Positions 50,797-58,585 of a stretch of DNA of 64,000 bases are shown here, piece after piece. A program made the translations under genes and the position numbers. Position 1 is the stretch's first letter. Every line of letters begins with the position of its first letter. The DNA is taken from assembly GCF_901686465.1 (NCBI RefSeq), contig NZ_LR594487.1, forward strand, positions 2,803,773 through 2,867,772. The letters are read 5' to 3'. This DNA comes from Halorubrum sp. DM2. Lineage in GTDB: Archaea > Halobacteriota > Halobacteria > Halobacteriales > Haloferacaceae. Under the pieces are notes generated by a model that was given only the letters and a program-made list of their open reading frames with translations, had not been told where the DNA came from and ran no database searches.

Positions 50797-51546
50797 TCAG
50801 TACGCCGCGTCCCAGCGCGTGGGTTTCCGCCGGTTCCCGCAGTCGCGACACTCCATCCGGTCCATGGTGTCGATCGCGACGTCGGTCCCCTCACAGTTGC
50901 CACAGAGGTAGCCGTACCGCCGCTCGTGGTCCGGGTCGGCGTACGCGACGTAGAAGGGCGCTCGCGACCCGCGGTCGCTCTCGTCGAACGCGACGTGGAC
51001 GGAGTCTCCCGCCTCGGTCTCGTAGACGGCCTCGGAGATGCCCGCGAGGCGGCCGATCTGCTTGCGGTACTCCCGTTCCGCGAACCGCTCCCCGCCGATG
51101 TCGACGTCGCGTTCGCCGGCGAGTTCGTACCCCTCGCGCTCGTAGAACGCCGTCCCCGCCTCGTTGTCGGCGAGGACGCGCGCCTCGATCCGGTCGACCT
51201 CCGCCGACCGGAGGGCGGACTCGACGCGTTCGAGCAGCGCGGAGCCGATCCCGGACCCCCTGTGGTCGGGGTGGACGTGGAGCCAGTCGATCTCGCCGAC
51301 GCGCTCGCGGCGGCCGACGACGTAGCTCTCCGCGAACCCGACGACGACCCCGTCCACGAGGGCGACGGGGAACACCGCGTCGTCGTCGTTGATGTCGTCC
51401 CCGAGGTCGCCGGCGTCGTACCACTCCTCGACGGCCTCGTCCAACAGTTCCTCGTCGACGGCGTGTCCGTACGATGCCGCGAGCGATTCGCGGGCGACCG
51501 ACCGGACCGCGTCGATATCGGTAGCGGTTGCGGCGCGCAGGTCCAT
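50797..51546 (-). CDS. GNAT N-acetyltransferase fused to a DUF5816-like zinc-ribbon domain
   Basis: The 249-residue protein has a GNAT domain (about 1-160) with the acetyl-CoA-binding motif VHPDHRGSGIGSALL and NEAGTAFYEREGYEL. The C-terminal ~90 residues (SVHVAFDESDRGSRAPFYVA, CGNCEG, CRDCGNRRKPTRWDAAY) match a small haloarchaeal zinc-ribbon family I recall as DUF5816, which usually stands alone. The domain fusion is a notable feature. Substrate is unknown. Confidence 0.83.
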   Translation of the reverse strand: MDLRAATATDIDAVRSVARESLAASYGHAVDEELLDEAVEEWYDAGDLGDDINDDDAVFPVALVDGVVVGFAESYVVGRRERVGEIDWLHVHPDHRGSGIGSALLERVESALRSAEVDRIEARVLADNEAGTAFYEREGYELAGERDVDIGGERFAEREYRKQIGRLAGISEAVYETEAGDSVHVAFDESDRGSRAPFYVAYADPDHERRYGYLCGNCEGTDVAIDTMDRMECRDCGNRRKPTRWDAAY

Positions 51547-51638
51547 GTGGGTCGGTCTCACTCCGACTACAAAAAACTCGGTCGGGATTCCACGTCGGCG
51601 ACGCGCGGGGACAGGAGACAGCCGTGGCCCGGCAGTCC

Positions 51639-52388
51639 TCAGAGCACGAACGGGCCGCGCTGTCTGATCGGCTCGCCGTGGGGGCGTCCCGAGACTGCGA
51701 CCGCACGCAGCGAATCCTCGCTGCGGACGTCGACCGTCGCCGCCTCCGTCACCGGAAGCACGTCGCCCTCGGCGATCGCCGCGCCGTCGACCGTCCCCGC
51801 ACCGTCTACGGCGTAGAGGAAACCGGTCCATCCGTCGGGAACGGACCACGCCCACGAGTCCGTGACCTCGATGTCGAGGTACTCCACCGGCGTGTGCGTC
51901 GAGAGCGGCGACCCGTCGCCGACGACCGTGGTGACCGTCGCCCCGTCGAGCGTCTCGGTCGGCAGTTCGTCGGCCGCGGCGTCCGCGTAGTCCGGCTCCA
52001 TCTCCTTCCGCTCTCGCGGCAGGTTGATCCAGAGCTGGAGTCCGTTACAGCCCGCTCCGTCGGCCGGGAACTCGGAGTGGCGGATCCCGCCGCCGGTCGT
52101 GATGTGCATCGCCTCGTTCTCGCGGGCGGTGTTCGTGACGCCGAGGCTGTCCTCGTGGTCCATCCCGCCCTCGATCATATACGAGACGATCTCGAACCCG
52201 CGGTGCGGGTGCATCGGGAACCCTTGGTCCGGCTCGATGTAGAACCGCTCGAAGAGGACGAACGGGTCGAGGTGCTGCGGGTGCGCCCCCGTCGGAAACG
52301 CTCGATTCGAGTTTACGCCCGTGCCGTGGCGGACCGGCTCGCCGGAGACGGGAGCCGCTCGGTCCGCACTCGGCTGACTGGAAGTCAT
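51639..52388 (-). CDS. Pirin-family protein
   Basis: The 249-residue cupin protein starts MTSSQPSADRAAPVSGEPVR. The first cupin barrel carries the pirin metal-binding pattern (GFPMHPHRGFEIVSYMIEG, MHITTGGGIRHSEF), and the second is degenerate, as usual. Related proteins are quercetinases or redox-responsive regulators. It faces the superoxide dismutase gene across a shared AT-rich control region, so it may be part of an oxidative stress response. A 12-residue-longer frame exists but the ATG at 52388 fits the family better. Confidence 0.85.
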   Translation of the reverse strand: MTSSQPSADRAAPVSGEPVRHGTGVNSNRAFPTGAHPQHLDPFVLFERFYIEPDQGFPMHPHRGFEIVSYMIEGGMDHEDSLGVTNTARENEAMHITTGGGIRHSEFPADGAGCNGLQLWINLPRERKEMEPDYADAAADELPTETLDGATVTTVVGDGSPLSTHTPVEYLDIEVTDSWAWSVPDGWTGFLYAVDGAGTVDGAAIAEGDVLPVTEAATVDVRSEDSLRAVAVSGRPHGEPIRQRGPFVL

Positions 52389-52429
52389 GTTCGACCCGAG
52401 CCGACCACAGCCGATAAGCATCACGATTA

Positions 52430-52540
52430 CGGAACTGAGAAATTATCAATAAAAATTGGTATTTCTTGATAAAACGCTTCAGGTAGTCTTTTAAGCTAAT
52501 TTAGTAGGTTTTTATCATAGCAGTATTTTTACTGGAACGC
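52430..52540. promoter_or_regulatory. AT-rich divergent control region between pirin and SOD
   Basis: This is a markedly AT-rich block in an otherwise GC-rich window. It contains the inverted repeat TTATCAA (52443-52449) and TTGATAA (52466-52472), and T-rich boxes at about 52508-52514 and 52524-52532 that could serve the SOD gene. The repeat spacing suits a dimeric regulator. Its identity is unknown. Confidence 0.6.
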
Positions 52541-52589
52541 GTTACAGAGAACCTTCTTACCCGTGCCGCGAGTACAATGGGACGCAACA

Positions 52590-53189
52590 ATGAGCTACGA
52601 ACTCGATCCGCTGCCGTACGACTACGACGCACTGGAACCGCACATTTCCGAGCAGGTGCTCGAATGGCATCACGACACCCATCATCAGGGGTACGTCAAC
52701 GGTTGGAACTCGGCCGAAGAGACGCTCGAAGAGAACCGTGAGTCCCACGACTTCTCTTCGTCCGGCGGAGCCATCCGCAACGTGACCCACAACTCCTCGG
52801 GCCACATCCTCCACGACCTGTTCTGGCAGAACATGTCGCCGGAGGGCGGCGCGGAGCCCGAGGGAGCGCTGGCCGACCGCATCGAGGAGGACTTCGGCTC
52901 GTACGAGGCCTGGAAGGGCGAGTTCGAGGCGGCGGCCTCCGCGGCCGGCGGCTGGGCACTTCTGGTGTACGACACGTTCTCGAACCAGCTTCGCAACGTC
53001 GTGGTCGACAAGCACGACCAGGGCGCTGTCTGGGGCGGTCACCCCATCCTCGCGCTGGACGTCTGGGAACACTCCTACTACCACGACTACGGTCCGGCTC
53101 GCGGCGAGTTCGTCGACAACTTCTTCGAAGTCGTCGACTGGGAGGAACCCTCCAGCCGCTACGAGCAGGCCGTCGAGCTGTTCGAGTAA
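52590..53189 (+). CDS. sod: Superoxide dismutase (Mn/Fe family)
   Basis: The 199-residue enzyme starts MSYELDPLPYDYDALEPHIS. The ligand set is complete: His in LEWHHDTHHQGYV, His in HNSSGHILHDLFW, and the DVWEHSYYHDY motif containing Asp and His ligands. Halophilic SODs of this type use manganese. It converts superoxide to peroxide and oxygen, protecting a respiring cell. It faces a pirin gene over an AT-rich control region; the leader is about 40-60 nt if initiation is from the boxes near 52510-52530. Confidence 0.96.
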   Translation: MSYELDPLPYDYDALEPHISEQVLEWHHDTHHQGYVNGWNSAEETLEENRESHDFSSSGGAIRNVTHNSSGHILHDLFWQNMSPEGGAEPEGALADRIEEDFGSYEAWKGEFEAAASAAGGWALLVYDTFSNQLRNVVVDKHDQGAVWGGHPILALDVWEHSYYHDYGPARGEFVDNFFEVVDWEEPSSRYEQAVELFE

Positions 53190-53378
53190 GCGCGTCTCCG
53201 GGCGCGCCCGACGCGTAGTCTGACGCGTCGTTGAGCGCACCCGACGCGCCGTCTCCGCTCCGTACGTCTCGGCCGCCGCCGACGGAGCGGAACTGTGGGC
53301 GTCGGCCCTCTCTCTGCGGTTTTCGACTCGACCCGACCTGACTCGACTCGGCGAGCGGCGGCGCTCCGGCGACGAGCG

Positions 53379-54341
53379 TTACTGCGCGTCGCGTTCGGGG
53401 CCGTCCGTCTCGACGACCGTTCCGGACTCGTCGACGCCCACGCGCATCTCGTCGCCCGCGCAGCCGACCGTCAGCCGCACGCGGAGCGGGTCCTCGGAGA
53501 CGACCGTCGTCGCGGCGTCGCTCACGCACCAGTCGAACTCCCAGAACGGTACCGAACTCAGATCGACGCCGCGGTCCGCGTGGAACCGGAGGACGTCGGG
53601 GTCGTCGAGCAGCAGGAGGCCGACCGTCGACCGGAGGTCGTAGCTACACCGTTGGCAGGCGTGTTCGACCGCGACAGCCTGTCCCTCCTCGTCGGGCGTC
53701 CGCACGAGGTCGGTCTCGACGGTTCCGGTACACTCGGGACAGACGCCGTCCGCGGCCAGACAGTAGTGGTGCCGGACGTAGTGGTGGAACGCCTCCAGCA
53801 GGTCGTCGGTAGACCGGCCGTCGAGCGCGCCCGCCGGGAAGGGGTAGCTCACCTGTATCGCGCCGCAGTCGGTACAGCCGATGGAGAGCGTGTCGTCGAC
53901 GTACCAGGCGTGGAGGTCGCCGCCGCAGGCGTGACACGACCCCTCCGCCGGGAAGAAGCCGAGCTGCGCCCGCTCGGTCAGCGTGCCGGTGAAGATGGAA
54001 CTCACCACCTTCCGCCCCGGTGCGCGGAACTCGTACCCCTCCTCGCGCCGCCGGACGAAGTGACCGATGAGCTGGTCGAGGTGGTAGCTGAAGTTCGCGC
54101 TGTCCGTCGCGTCGACCCGCTCGAAGAGGTCGGTAAAGCTCACCGGCGACTCGTCGCCGCCGAGTTCGAGCAGCGCGTGGAGGACCTCGACCCGCGTCTC
54201 GTTGCCGAGGACCGCGAACACCTCCGCGGGCGGGATCCGCGATTCCGTCCGGGGAGTCGCGGCCGCGGCGTCGGCTCCGTCGATGCGATCCGCGCGGTCC
54301 CCGTCGGAGGCGACGCCGCCGGATCGGTCGAACTGGCTCAT
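53379..54341 (-). CDS. ArsR-like transcriptional regulator with zinc-ribbon C-terminus
   Basis: The 320-residue protein has a winged-helix domain (about 35-110: EVFAVLGNETRVEVLHALLE and NFSYHLDQLIGHFV). The C-terminal half contains four CxxC pairs (CHACGG, CTDCGA, CPECTG, CQRCSY), suggesting two zinc ribbons. Similar multi-domain ArsR proteins are common in haloarchaea. It is divergent from an aldehyde dehydrogenase gene, and a palindrome related to one before that gene lies 13 nt upstream of its ATG, implying autoregulation. The effector is unknown. Confidence 0.85.
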   Translation of the reverse strand: MSQFDRSGGVASDGDRADRIDGADAAAATPRTESRIPPAEVFAVLGNETRVEVLHALLELGGDESPVSFTDLFERVDATDSANFSYHLDQLIGHFVRRREEGYEFRAPGRKVVSSIFTGTLTERAQLGFFPAEGSCHACGGDLHAWYVDDTLSIGCTDCGAIQVSYPFPAGALDGRSTDDLLEAFHHYVRHHYCLAADGVCPECTGTVETDLVRTPDEEGQAVAVEHACQRCSYDLRSTVGLLLLDDPDVLRFHADRGVDLSSVPFWEFDWCVSDAATTVVSEDPLRVRLTVGCAGDEMRVGVDESGTVVETDGPERDAQ

Positions 54342-54353
54342 ACGTCACCCTCG

Positions 54354-54369
54354 TTTACCGAGCGGTAAA
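54354..54369. promoter_or_regulatory. Palindromic operator TTTACC-N4-GGTAAA (regulator side)
   Basis: TTTACCGAGCGGTAAA lies 13 nt before the ATG of the ArsR-like gene. Its outer parts match the second palindrome at 54464-54479. Position near the start codon suggests it blocks initiation or elongation. Confidence 0.75.
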
Positions 54370-54463
54370 GTCTGTTGGAGCGGGTGGGACGCCGGCGCTC
54401 CCTGCCGGCGATCGATCCATCGAACCGGACGCAATCGCCGCTACCTCTCCCCTCTTTGCCTTT

Positions 54464-54479
54464 TCTACCGTTTGGTAAA
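54464..54479. promoter_or_regulatory. Palindromic operator TCTACC-N4-GGTAAA (aldehyde dehydrogenase side)
   Basis: TCTACCGTTTGGTAAA ends 5 nt before the ATG of the aldehyde dehydrogenase. It shares TACC-N4-GGTA with the palindrome 110 bp away. In a leaderless gene this would overlap the transcription start, consistent with repression. Confidence 0.75.
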
Positions 54480-54484
54480 CTGTA

Positions 54485-55975
54485 ATGACTACCGACCTAT
54501 CGATCGACGCGGACTGGGACGAACTCTACGTCGACGGCGAGTGGCGGGCGAGCGAGAGCGGCGAGACCATCGCCGTCGAGGACCCCTCGACGCGCGAGAC
54601 GGTGACCGAGGTGGCCTCGGGAACCGAGGCCGACGTGGACGCCGCCTACGAGGCCGCCGCCGAGGCGCAGGAGTCGTGGGGCGAGCAGCCGCCCGCGCAC
54701 CGGCAGGAAGTTGTCGAGCAGTTCCTCGGCGCGCTCGACGCCCACGCCGACGAGATAATGGAGCTGCTGGAGTACGAGGTTGGCGGCTCGGCGATCATGG
54801 GTGAGACGTCGATCCAGATCGCGGCCGACCACGCGAGCGAGGCCGCGACGCTCCCCCGCCGGATGAAGGGCGAACACGCCGCCTCCAACATCCCCGGCAA
54901 GGAGAACCAGCTTCAGGTGGGCCCCAAGGGCGTCGTCACGGTTATCTCGCCGTGGAACTTCCCGCTGAACCTCTCGATGCGGGCGGTCGCGCCGGCGATC
55001 GCGGCCGGTAACTCGGTGGTGCTCAAGCCGTCGACGAACTCCCCGATCACCGGCGGCCTGCTGTTCGCGAAGCTGTTCGAGGAGACCGACCTCCCCGAGG
55101 GCGTGATCAACGTCGTCACCGGCCGCGGCTCGGAGATCGGCGACCGCGTCGCGAGCCACCCCGAGAGCGACGTCGTCGCCTTCACGGGCTCGACCGAGAT
55201 CGGCAAGCGCGTCGCGGGCCTCGCCGGCGAGAACCTCGCGGTCCCGGCGATGGAGCTCGGCGGGAACAACGCGCACGTCGTCACCGCGGACGCCGACCTC
55301 GACCGCGCGCTCGACGGGGCCGCGTTCGGCTCCTTCGTCCACCAGGGGCAGGTGTGTATCTCGATCAACCGCCACGTCGTCCACGAGGACATCTACGACG
55401 AGTACGTCGCGGGCCTCGTCGACCGCGCCGAATCGCTGCCGGCCGGCGGCGTCCACGACCCGGAAACGATCGTCGGGCCGATCATCGACGAATCGCAGCG
55501 CGACGAGATGCTCGGCTACGTCGACGAGACGGTCGACGCGGGCGCGACGCTGGAGACCGGCGGCCACACGGTCGACGTCGACGGCGTCGACGACTCGCTC
55601 GTGGTCGCGCCGACGGTCCTCTCGGGCGTGACGAACGACATGCCCGCTGCGGCGAACGAGCACTTCGGCCCGATCGCGCCCGTGATCCCGTTCTCGGACG
55701 TCGACGAGGCGGTCGCGATCGCCAACGACACGGAGTACGGACTCTCCGGGGCGGTTCACTCCGGCGACCTCGGCACGGCCAAGGAGATCGCCGACCGCAT
55801 GGAGACCGGCAACGTCCACATCAACGACCAGCCGATCAACGACGAGGCGCACGTCCCGTTCAGCGGGATCGGCGCGTCCGGCGTCGGCCACTACAACAGC
55901 GACGCGTTCTTGGACGAGATCACCGAGACGAAGTGGATCTCGATCCAGCACGACCCGCGCGAGTACCCGTTCTGA
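54485..55975 (+). CDS. Aldehyde dehydrogenase (NAD(P)-dependent)
   Basis: The 496-residue enzyme has the cofactor loop ISPWNFPLNLS and FTGSTEIGK, the catalytic glutamate in MELGGNNAH and the nucleophilic cysteine in GQVCISINRH (near 290). It oxidises an aldehyde, probably aromatic or short aliphatic, to the acid. Substrate cannot be read. An ArsR-like regulator is divergently transcribed from it, and paired palindromes suggest repression until an aldehyde or related effector is present. A second, more distant family member is at 61.4 kb. Confidence 0.92.
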   Translation: MTTDLSIDADWDELYVDGEWRASESGETIAVEDPSTRETVTEVASGTEADVDAAYEAAAEAQESWGEQPPAHRQEVVEQFLGALDAHADEIMELLEYEVGGSAIMGETSIQIAADHASEAATLPRRMKGEHAASNIPGKENQLQVGPKGVVTVISPWNFPLNLSMRAVAPAIAAGNSVVLKPSTNSPITGGLLFAKLFEETDLPEGVINVVTGRGSEIGDRVASHPESDVVAFTGSTEIGKRVAGLAGENLAVPAMELGGNNAHVVTADADLDRALDGAAFGSFVHQGQVCISINRHVVHEDIYDEYVAGLVDRAESLPAGGVHDPETIVGPIIDESQRDEMLGYVDETVDAGATLETGGHTVDVDGVDDSLVVAPTVLSGVTNDMPAAANEHFGPIAPVIPFSDVDEAVAIANDTEYGLSGAVHSGDLGTAKEIADRMETGNVHINDQPINDEAHVPFSGIGASGVGHYNSDAFLDEITETKWISIQHDPREYPF

Positions 55976-56014
55976 GGGCACGGACCGATTCCGATCCGGC
56001 CCGTCTCTCCCGCC

Positions 56015-56674
56015 TCAGACGGACCACTCCTCCCGGTCGTAACACATCCCCCAGAACGCGTGTTCGAGCCGGGCGCTCCGCAGGAACGCCGCCCGCATGG
56101 CGTCGCGCTCGCCCGGGTACGCCTCCCCGTACCGGTCGACGAGTTCGCGCATCCACGCGACCGTCTCGCGAAACGCGTCGCTCGTGTACTTCTCGATAAA
56201 CGGGGTGTACCGGTGCTCCCCGCTTGCGAGGTCGGCCATGTGGTCGGCCACGTCGAGATACCCCTGTCCGCACGGGTAGACGGCGGCCGCGATCTCCGCG
56301 ATCGATCCCTCGTGGGCCGTCCGCACGAGGAAGTCCGTGTACGCGGCGCAGGTCGGTGCCTTCTCGACGGCTTCCAGGTCCGCGGGCGAGAGCCCGTACT
56401 CGGCCGCGAACGACCGATGGAGGTCCATCTCGTCCGCGAGGGTGGCGTGCGCGGTCCCCGTCAGCCGCCGGGTCGTCTCTTCGTCGTCCGCCGCCGCCCC
56501 CGCGAGCGCGAACACGCGGGCGTAGTCGAGCAGGTACCGGTAGTCCTGTTTCACCCAGTGACGGAACGCCGCCTCGTCGAGGCTGCCGTCCGCGAGTTCG
56601 ACGACGAACGGGTGTTCCTTCTGCGCGTCCCAGATCTCAGATCCGGCGTCGAGGAGTCGGTCGCTGAACGCCAT
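56015..56674 (-). CDS. tenA: TenA-family protein (thiaminase II-like)
   Basis: The 219-residue helical protein has the TenA signatures QKEHPFVVELADGSL, WVKQDYRYLLDYARVFAL and the catalytic cysteine in AAVYPCGQGYLDVA. Later conserved parts include YTPFIEKYTSDAF and EHAFWGMCY. Family members hydrolyse amino-pyrimidine thiamine breakdown products for salvage. No other thiamine gene or TPP riboswitch is visible nearby. A TATAA element lies about 31-35 nt upstream on the minus strand. Confidence 0.88.
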   Translation of the reverse strand: MAFSDRLLDAGSEIWDAQKEHPFVVELADGSLDEAAFRHWVKQDYRYLLDYARVFALAGAAADDEETTRRLTGTAHATLADEMDLHRSFAAEYGLSPADLEAVEKAPTCAAYTDFLVRTAHEGSIAEIAAAVYPCGQGYLDVADHMADLASGEHRYTPFIEKYTSDAFRETVAWMRELVDRYGEAYPGERDAMRAAFLRSARLEHAFWGMCYDREEWSV

Positions 56675-56702
56675 AGACGACTCACTATCGAAGTGCGACC
56701 GT

Positions 56703-56710
56703 GATATAAC
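56703..56710 (-). promoter_or_regulatory. TATA box for tenA
   Basis: On the minus strand the sequence reads GTTATATC, about 31 nt before the tenA ATG, within a short AT-rich block (56700-56735). Confidence 0.55.
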
Positions 56711-56887
56711 TAACTAATACCACTAATTAATACACAGGGAAGCGGAGGATCACGGGTGTCGAGAGCGACATCGAAACGGATCACGGCGACGACGAGACCG
56801 CCAGAGAGGCGTCGAAAACGGGTCAGGTGACGGAGAAAACGAATCGGAACAGCGGTGCGTCCGCGAGTCGGTGCGACGACGGCGCGT

Positions 56888-57163
56888 CTACGAGATGGAG
56901 TACGTCGCGGCAGCCATCAGCAGCATGGTGAGCGCGAGTGCCATCCCCATCAGGTAGGTCAGCGAGCGGTTCTCCGACCGGAGGTGCATGAAGTACGAGA
57001 CGATGAGCAGCGTTTTGACCGTCGCTATCACCAGCGTGCCGGCGACCGCCTGTGCGTAGGTGAACTCGACGAACGAAGACTCAAAGAGGAGGAAGTTCAG
57101 CGTCGCCGCTACCAAGAGTGCGACGTATATCGCCGAGTACAGTTTTACGGAGTCGTGCCCCAT
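56888..57163 (-). CDS. Cytochrome c oxidase subunit IV family protein
   Basis: The 91-residue protein has three hydrophobic helices and matches the small CyoD/CtaF-type subunit IV family, with VIATVKTLLIVSYFMHLRSE as its signature. It would be an accessory subunit of the haem-copper oxidase whose II and I-III subunits are encoded about 8 kb upstream on the opposite strand. The gene is isolated from the operon. Confidence 0.87.
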   Translation of the reverse strand: MGHDSVKLYSAIYVALLVAATLNFLLFESSFVEFTYAQAVAGTLVIATVKTLLIVSYFMHLRSENRSLTYLMGMALALTMLLMAAATYSIS

Positions 57164-57327
57164 CTTGCCTTCCTCTTCGTCCCTGCGCTTAAAGAATTAA
57201 CCATCCGGGGGTCGTTTGCGTCGACCGAGCGGGCGCGGCTCCGTAGTCGTCGTCACGGATCCCGAAACGCCTATGCCCGCGACGGTCGGACGTTCGGGCG
57301 GTCGCAGTACACGACCGGTATCCCGCC

Positions 57328-57846
57328 GTGACCCCGCTCGAACCGACGGACGATCTGCTCGAATCGCTGTACGTCGTCAACAAGGTCGCGAAGCAGTTCG
57401 CCGACGAGGCGACCGCCGCCTACGAGCGCGGCGACGTCACCGAGAGCAACGTCCGATCGGCGCGAAAGGACGCGCTCTACCGGCTCAAGACGGCCGTCCT
57501 CTCGCGTATCGTCGCGTACGACGCGGAGCGGGTCACCGGCGAGTACCACGCCATCAACGGCGACGTGTGGCTGTTCCTCACGGTCGGCGACTGGCATTTC
57601 CACCAGCCGCCGCACGCGATCGGCGGCGACCTCACCGACGACATCGAGATCTCGAACTCCCGGGCGGAGCCGCTCGACGCCCCCTACGTGCGCGACGCCG
57701 GCGTGGAGCGCTCGGACCGCACGCTCGACGAGGCGCTCGCTCACCTGGCGGACGCCGGCGTCAACGCCAACGACCACCTCGCGCGGCCGACGGTCACGGG
57801 CGAGCACGACCGGATCGTCGACGTCCGCTGGTCGTTCCTCTCGTGA
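57328..57846 (+). CDS. Conserved haloarchaeal protein of unknown function
   Basis: The 172-residue protein starts with GTG (MTPLEPTDDLLESLYVVNKV). It begins with helical segments and ends with a beta-rich region (WLFLTVGDWHFHQPPHAIG). I recall haloarchaeal homologues labelled as rnhA operon or DUF7108 proteins, but no rnhA is present here. Function is unknown. It is divergent from the oxidase subunit IV gene. Confidence 0.7.
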   Translation: MTPLEPTDDLLESLYVVNKVAKQFADEATAAYERGDVTESNVRSARKDALYRLKTAVLSRIVAYDAERVTGEYHAINGDVWLFLTVGDWHFHQPPHAIGGDLTDDIEISNSRAEPLDAPYVRDAGVERSDRTLDEALAHLADAGVNANDHLARPTVTGEHDRIVDVRWSFLS

Positions 57847-57915
57847 GTCTCCGGTGACTCTCGCGCCGTCGGAAAAAATCGCGTTCGCGTCCCGAACCCG
57901 TCCGCGGTGTGCGGA

Positions 57916-58428
57916 TCAGGCCTCGACGACTTCGATCGCGCCGAGCATCCCGTTCGCCGAGTGCGGAGTGCACTCGTAGAGCTGGATGCCGGTGTTGTCG
58001 AACGACTGCTCGAAGGTGTACCCTTCCTCGCTGACGGTTTCACCGTTGTCGAAGTCGGACTCGGAGTCCTCCACGGAGGCCACGTTGTGGCCCCCGCCGT
58101 TCCCGGTCCACTCCCAGACGACGGTCGTGCTGGAGTCGATCCGGATCGCCGCCGGCGAGAATCCGAAGCCGACGTCGCCGGTCCCGACCTCGACGGTGAC
58201 CTGGTCCTGTCCGGTGAGGTCCTCGATGGACCCGTCGTACTGGTTGGCGTCGGCAAGGTACTCGTCGATCTCGGTCGGCACGTCGCCACCGTCGCCGCCG
58301 TCGGACCCGTCACCGCCGTCCGAGCCGTCGGACCCGTCGCCGCCGCCGGAACAGCCGGCGAGCGTCCCGATGGTCAGCGCGGCTCCGGTTCCGGCGAGAT
58401 ACCGCCGTCTGGACAGTTTATCAGACAT
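57916..58428 (-). CDS. Halocyanin-like type I copper lipoprotein
   Basis: The 170-residue protein starts MSDKLSRRRYLAGTGAALTI, a Tat signal ending with the lipobox LAGC and a Gly/Asp/Ser linker. The mature domain is plastocyanin-like: copper ligands are His in GGHNVASVED and the loop YECTPHSANGMLG (Cys, His, Met). It is a mobile or membrane-anchored electron carrier. The nearby oxidase genes suggest it feeds electrons to cytochrome oxidase. An extra Met one codon upstream is possible. Confidence 0.93.
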   Translation of the reverse strand: MSDKLSRRRYLAGTGAALTIGTLAGCSGGGDGSDGSDGGDGSDGGDGGDVPTEIDEYLADANQYDGSIEDLTGQDQVTVEVGTGDVGFGFSPAAIRIDSSTTVVWEWTGNGGGHNVASVEDSESDFDNGETVSEEGYTFEQSFDNTGIQLYECTPHSANGMLGAIEVVEA

Positions 58429-58553
58429 CATCGACTGTAGGGGCTGTAGCCTTACAAACCCCGTGATGGCTCTCGGTTCGTGGGAACGCGGCGGGGCGCG
58501 CGACGCGACCGATCCCGCCCGAAGCGCCGCTCGGCGTGCGCCGCCGAGAGTCG

Positions 58554-58561
58554 GGTTTATC
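58554..58561 (+). promoter_or_regulatory. TATA-like box for the PD-(D/E)XK-like gene
   Basis: GGTTTATC lies about 28 nt before the ATG at 58586, consistent with a leaderless start. Confidence 0.5.
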
Positions 58562-58585
58562 GCCCTCCGTCTCGTCCCGGGATCC

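Noticed and set aside
56674-56888. TPP riboswitch upstream of tenA
   Set aside because: No conserved TPP-riboswitch core such as CTGAGA could be found; only a TATA-like AT-rich block is present.
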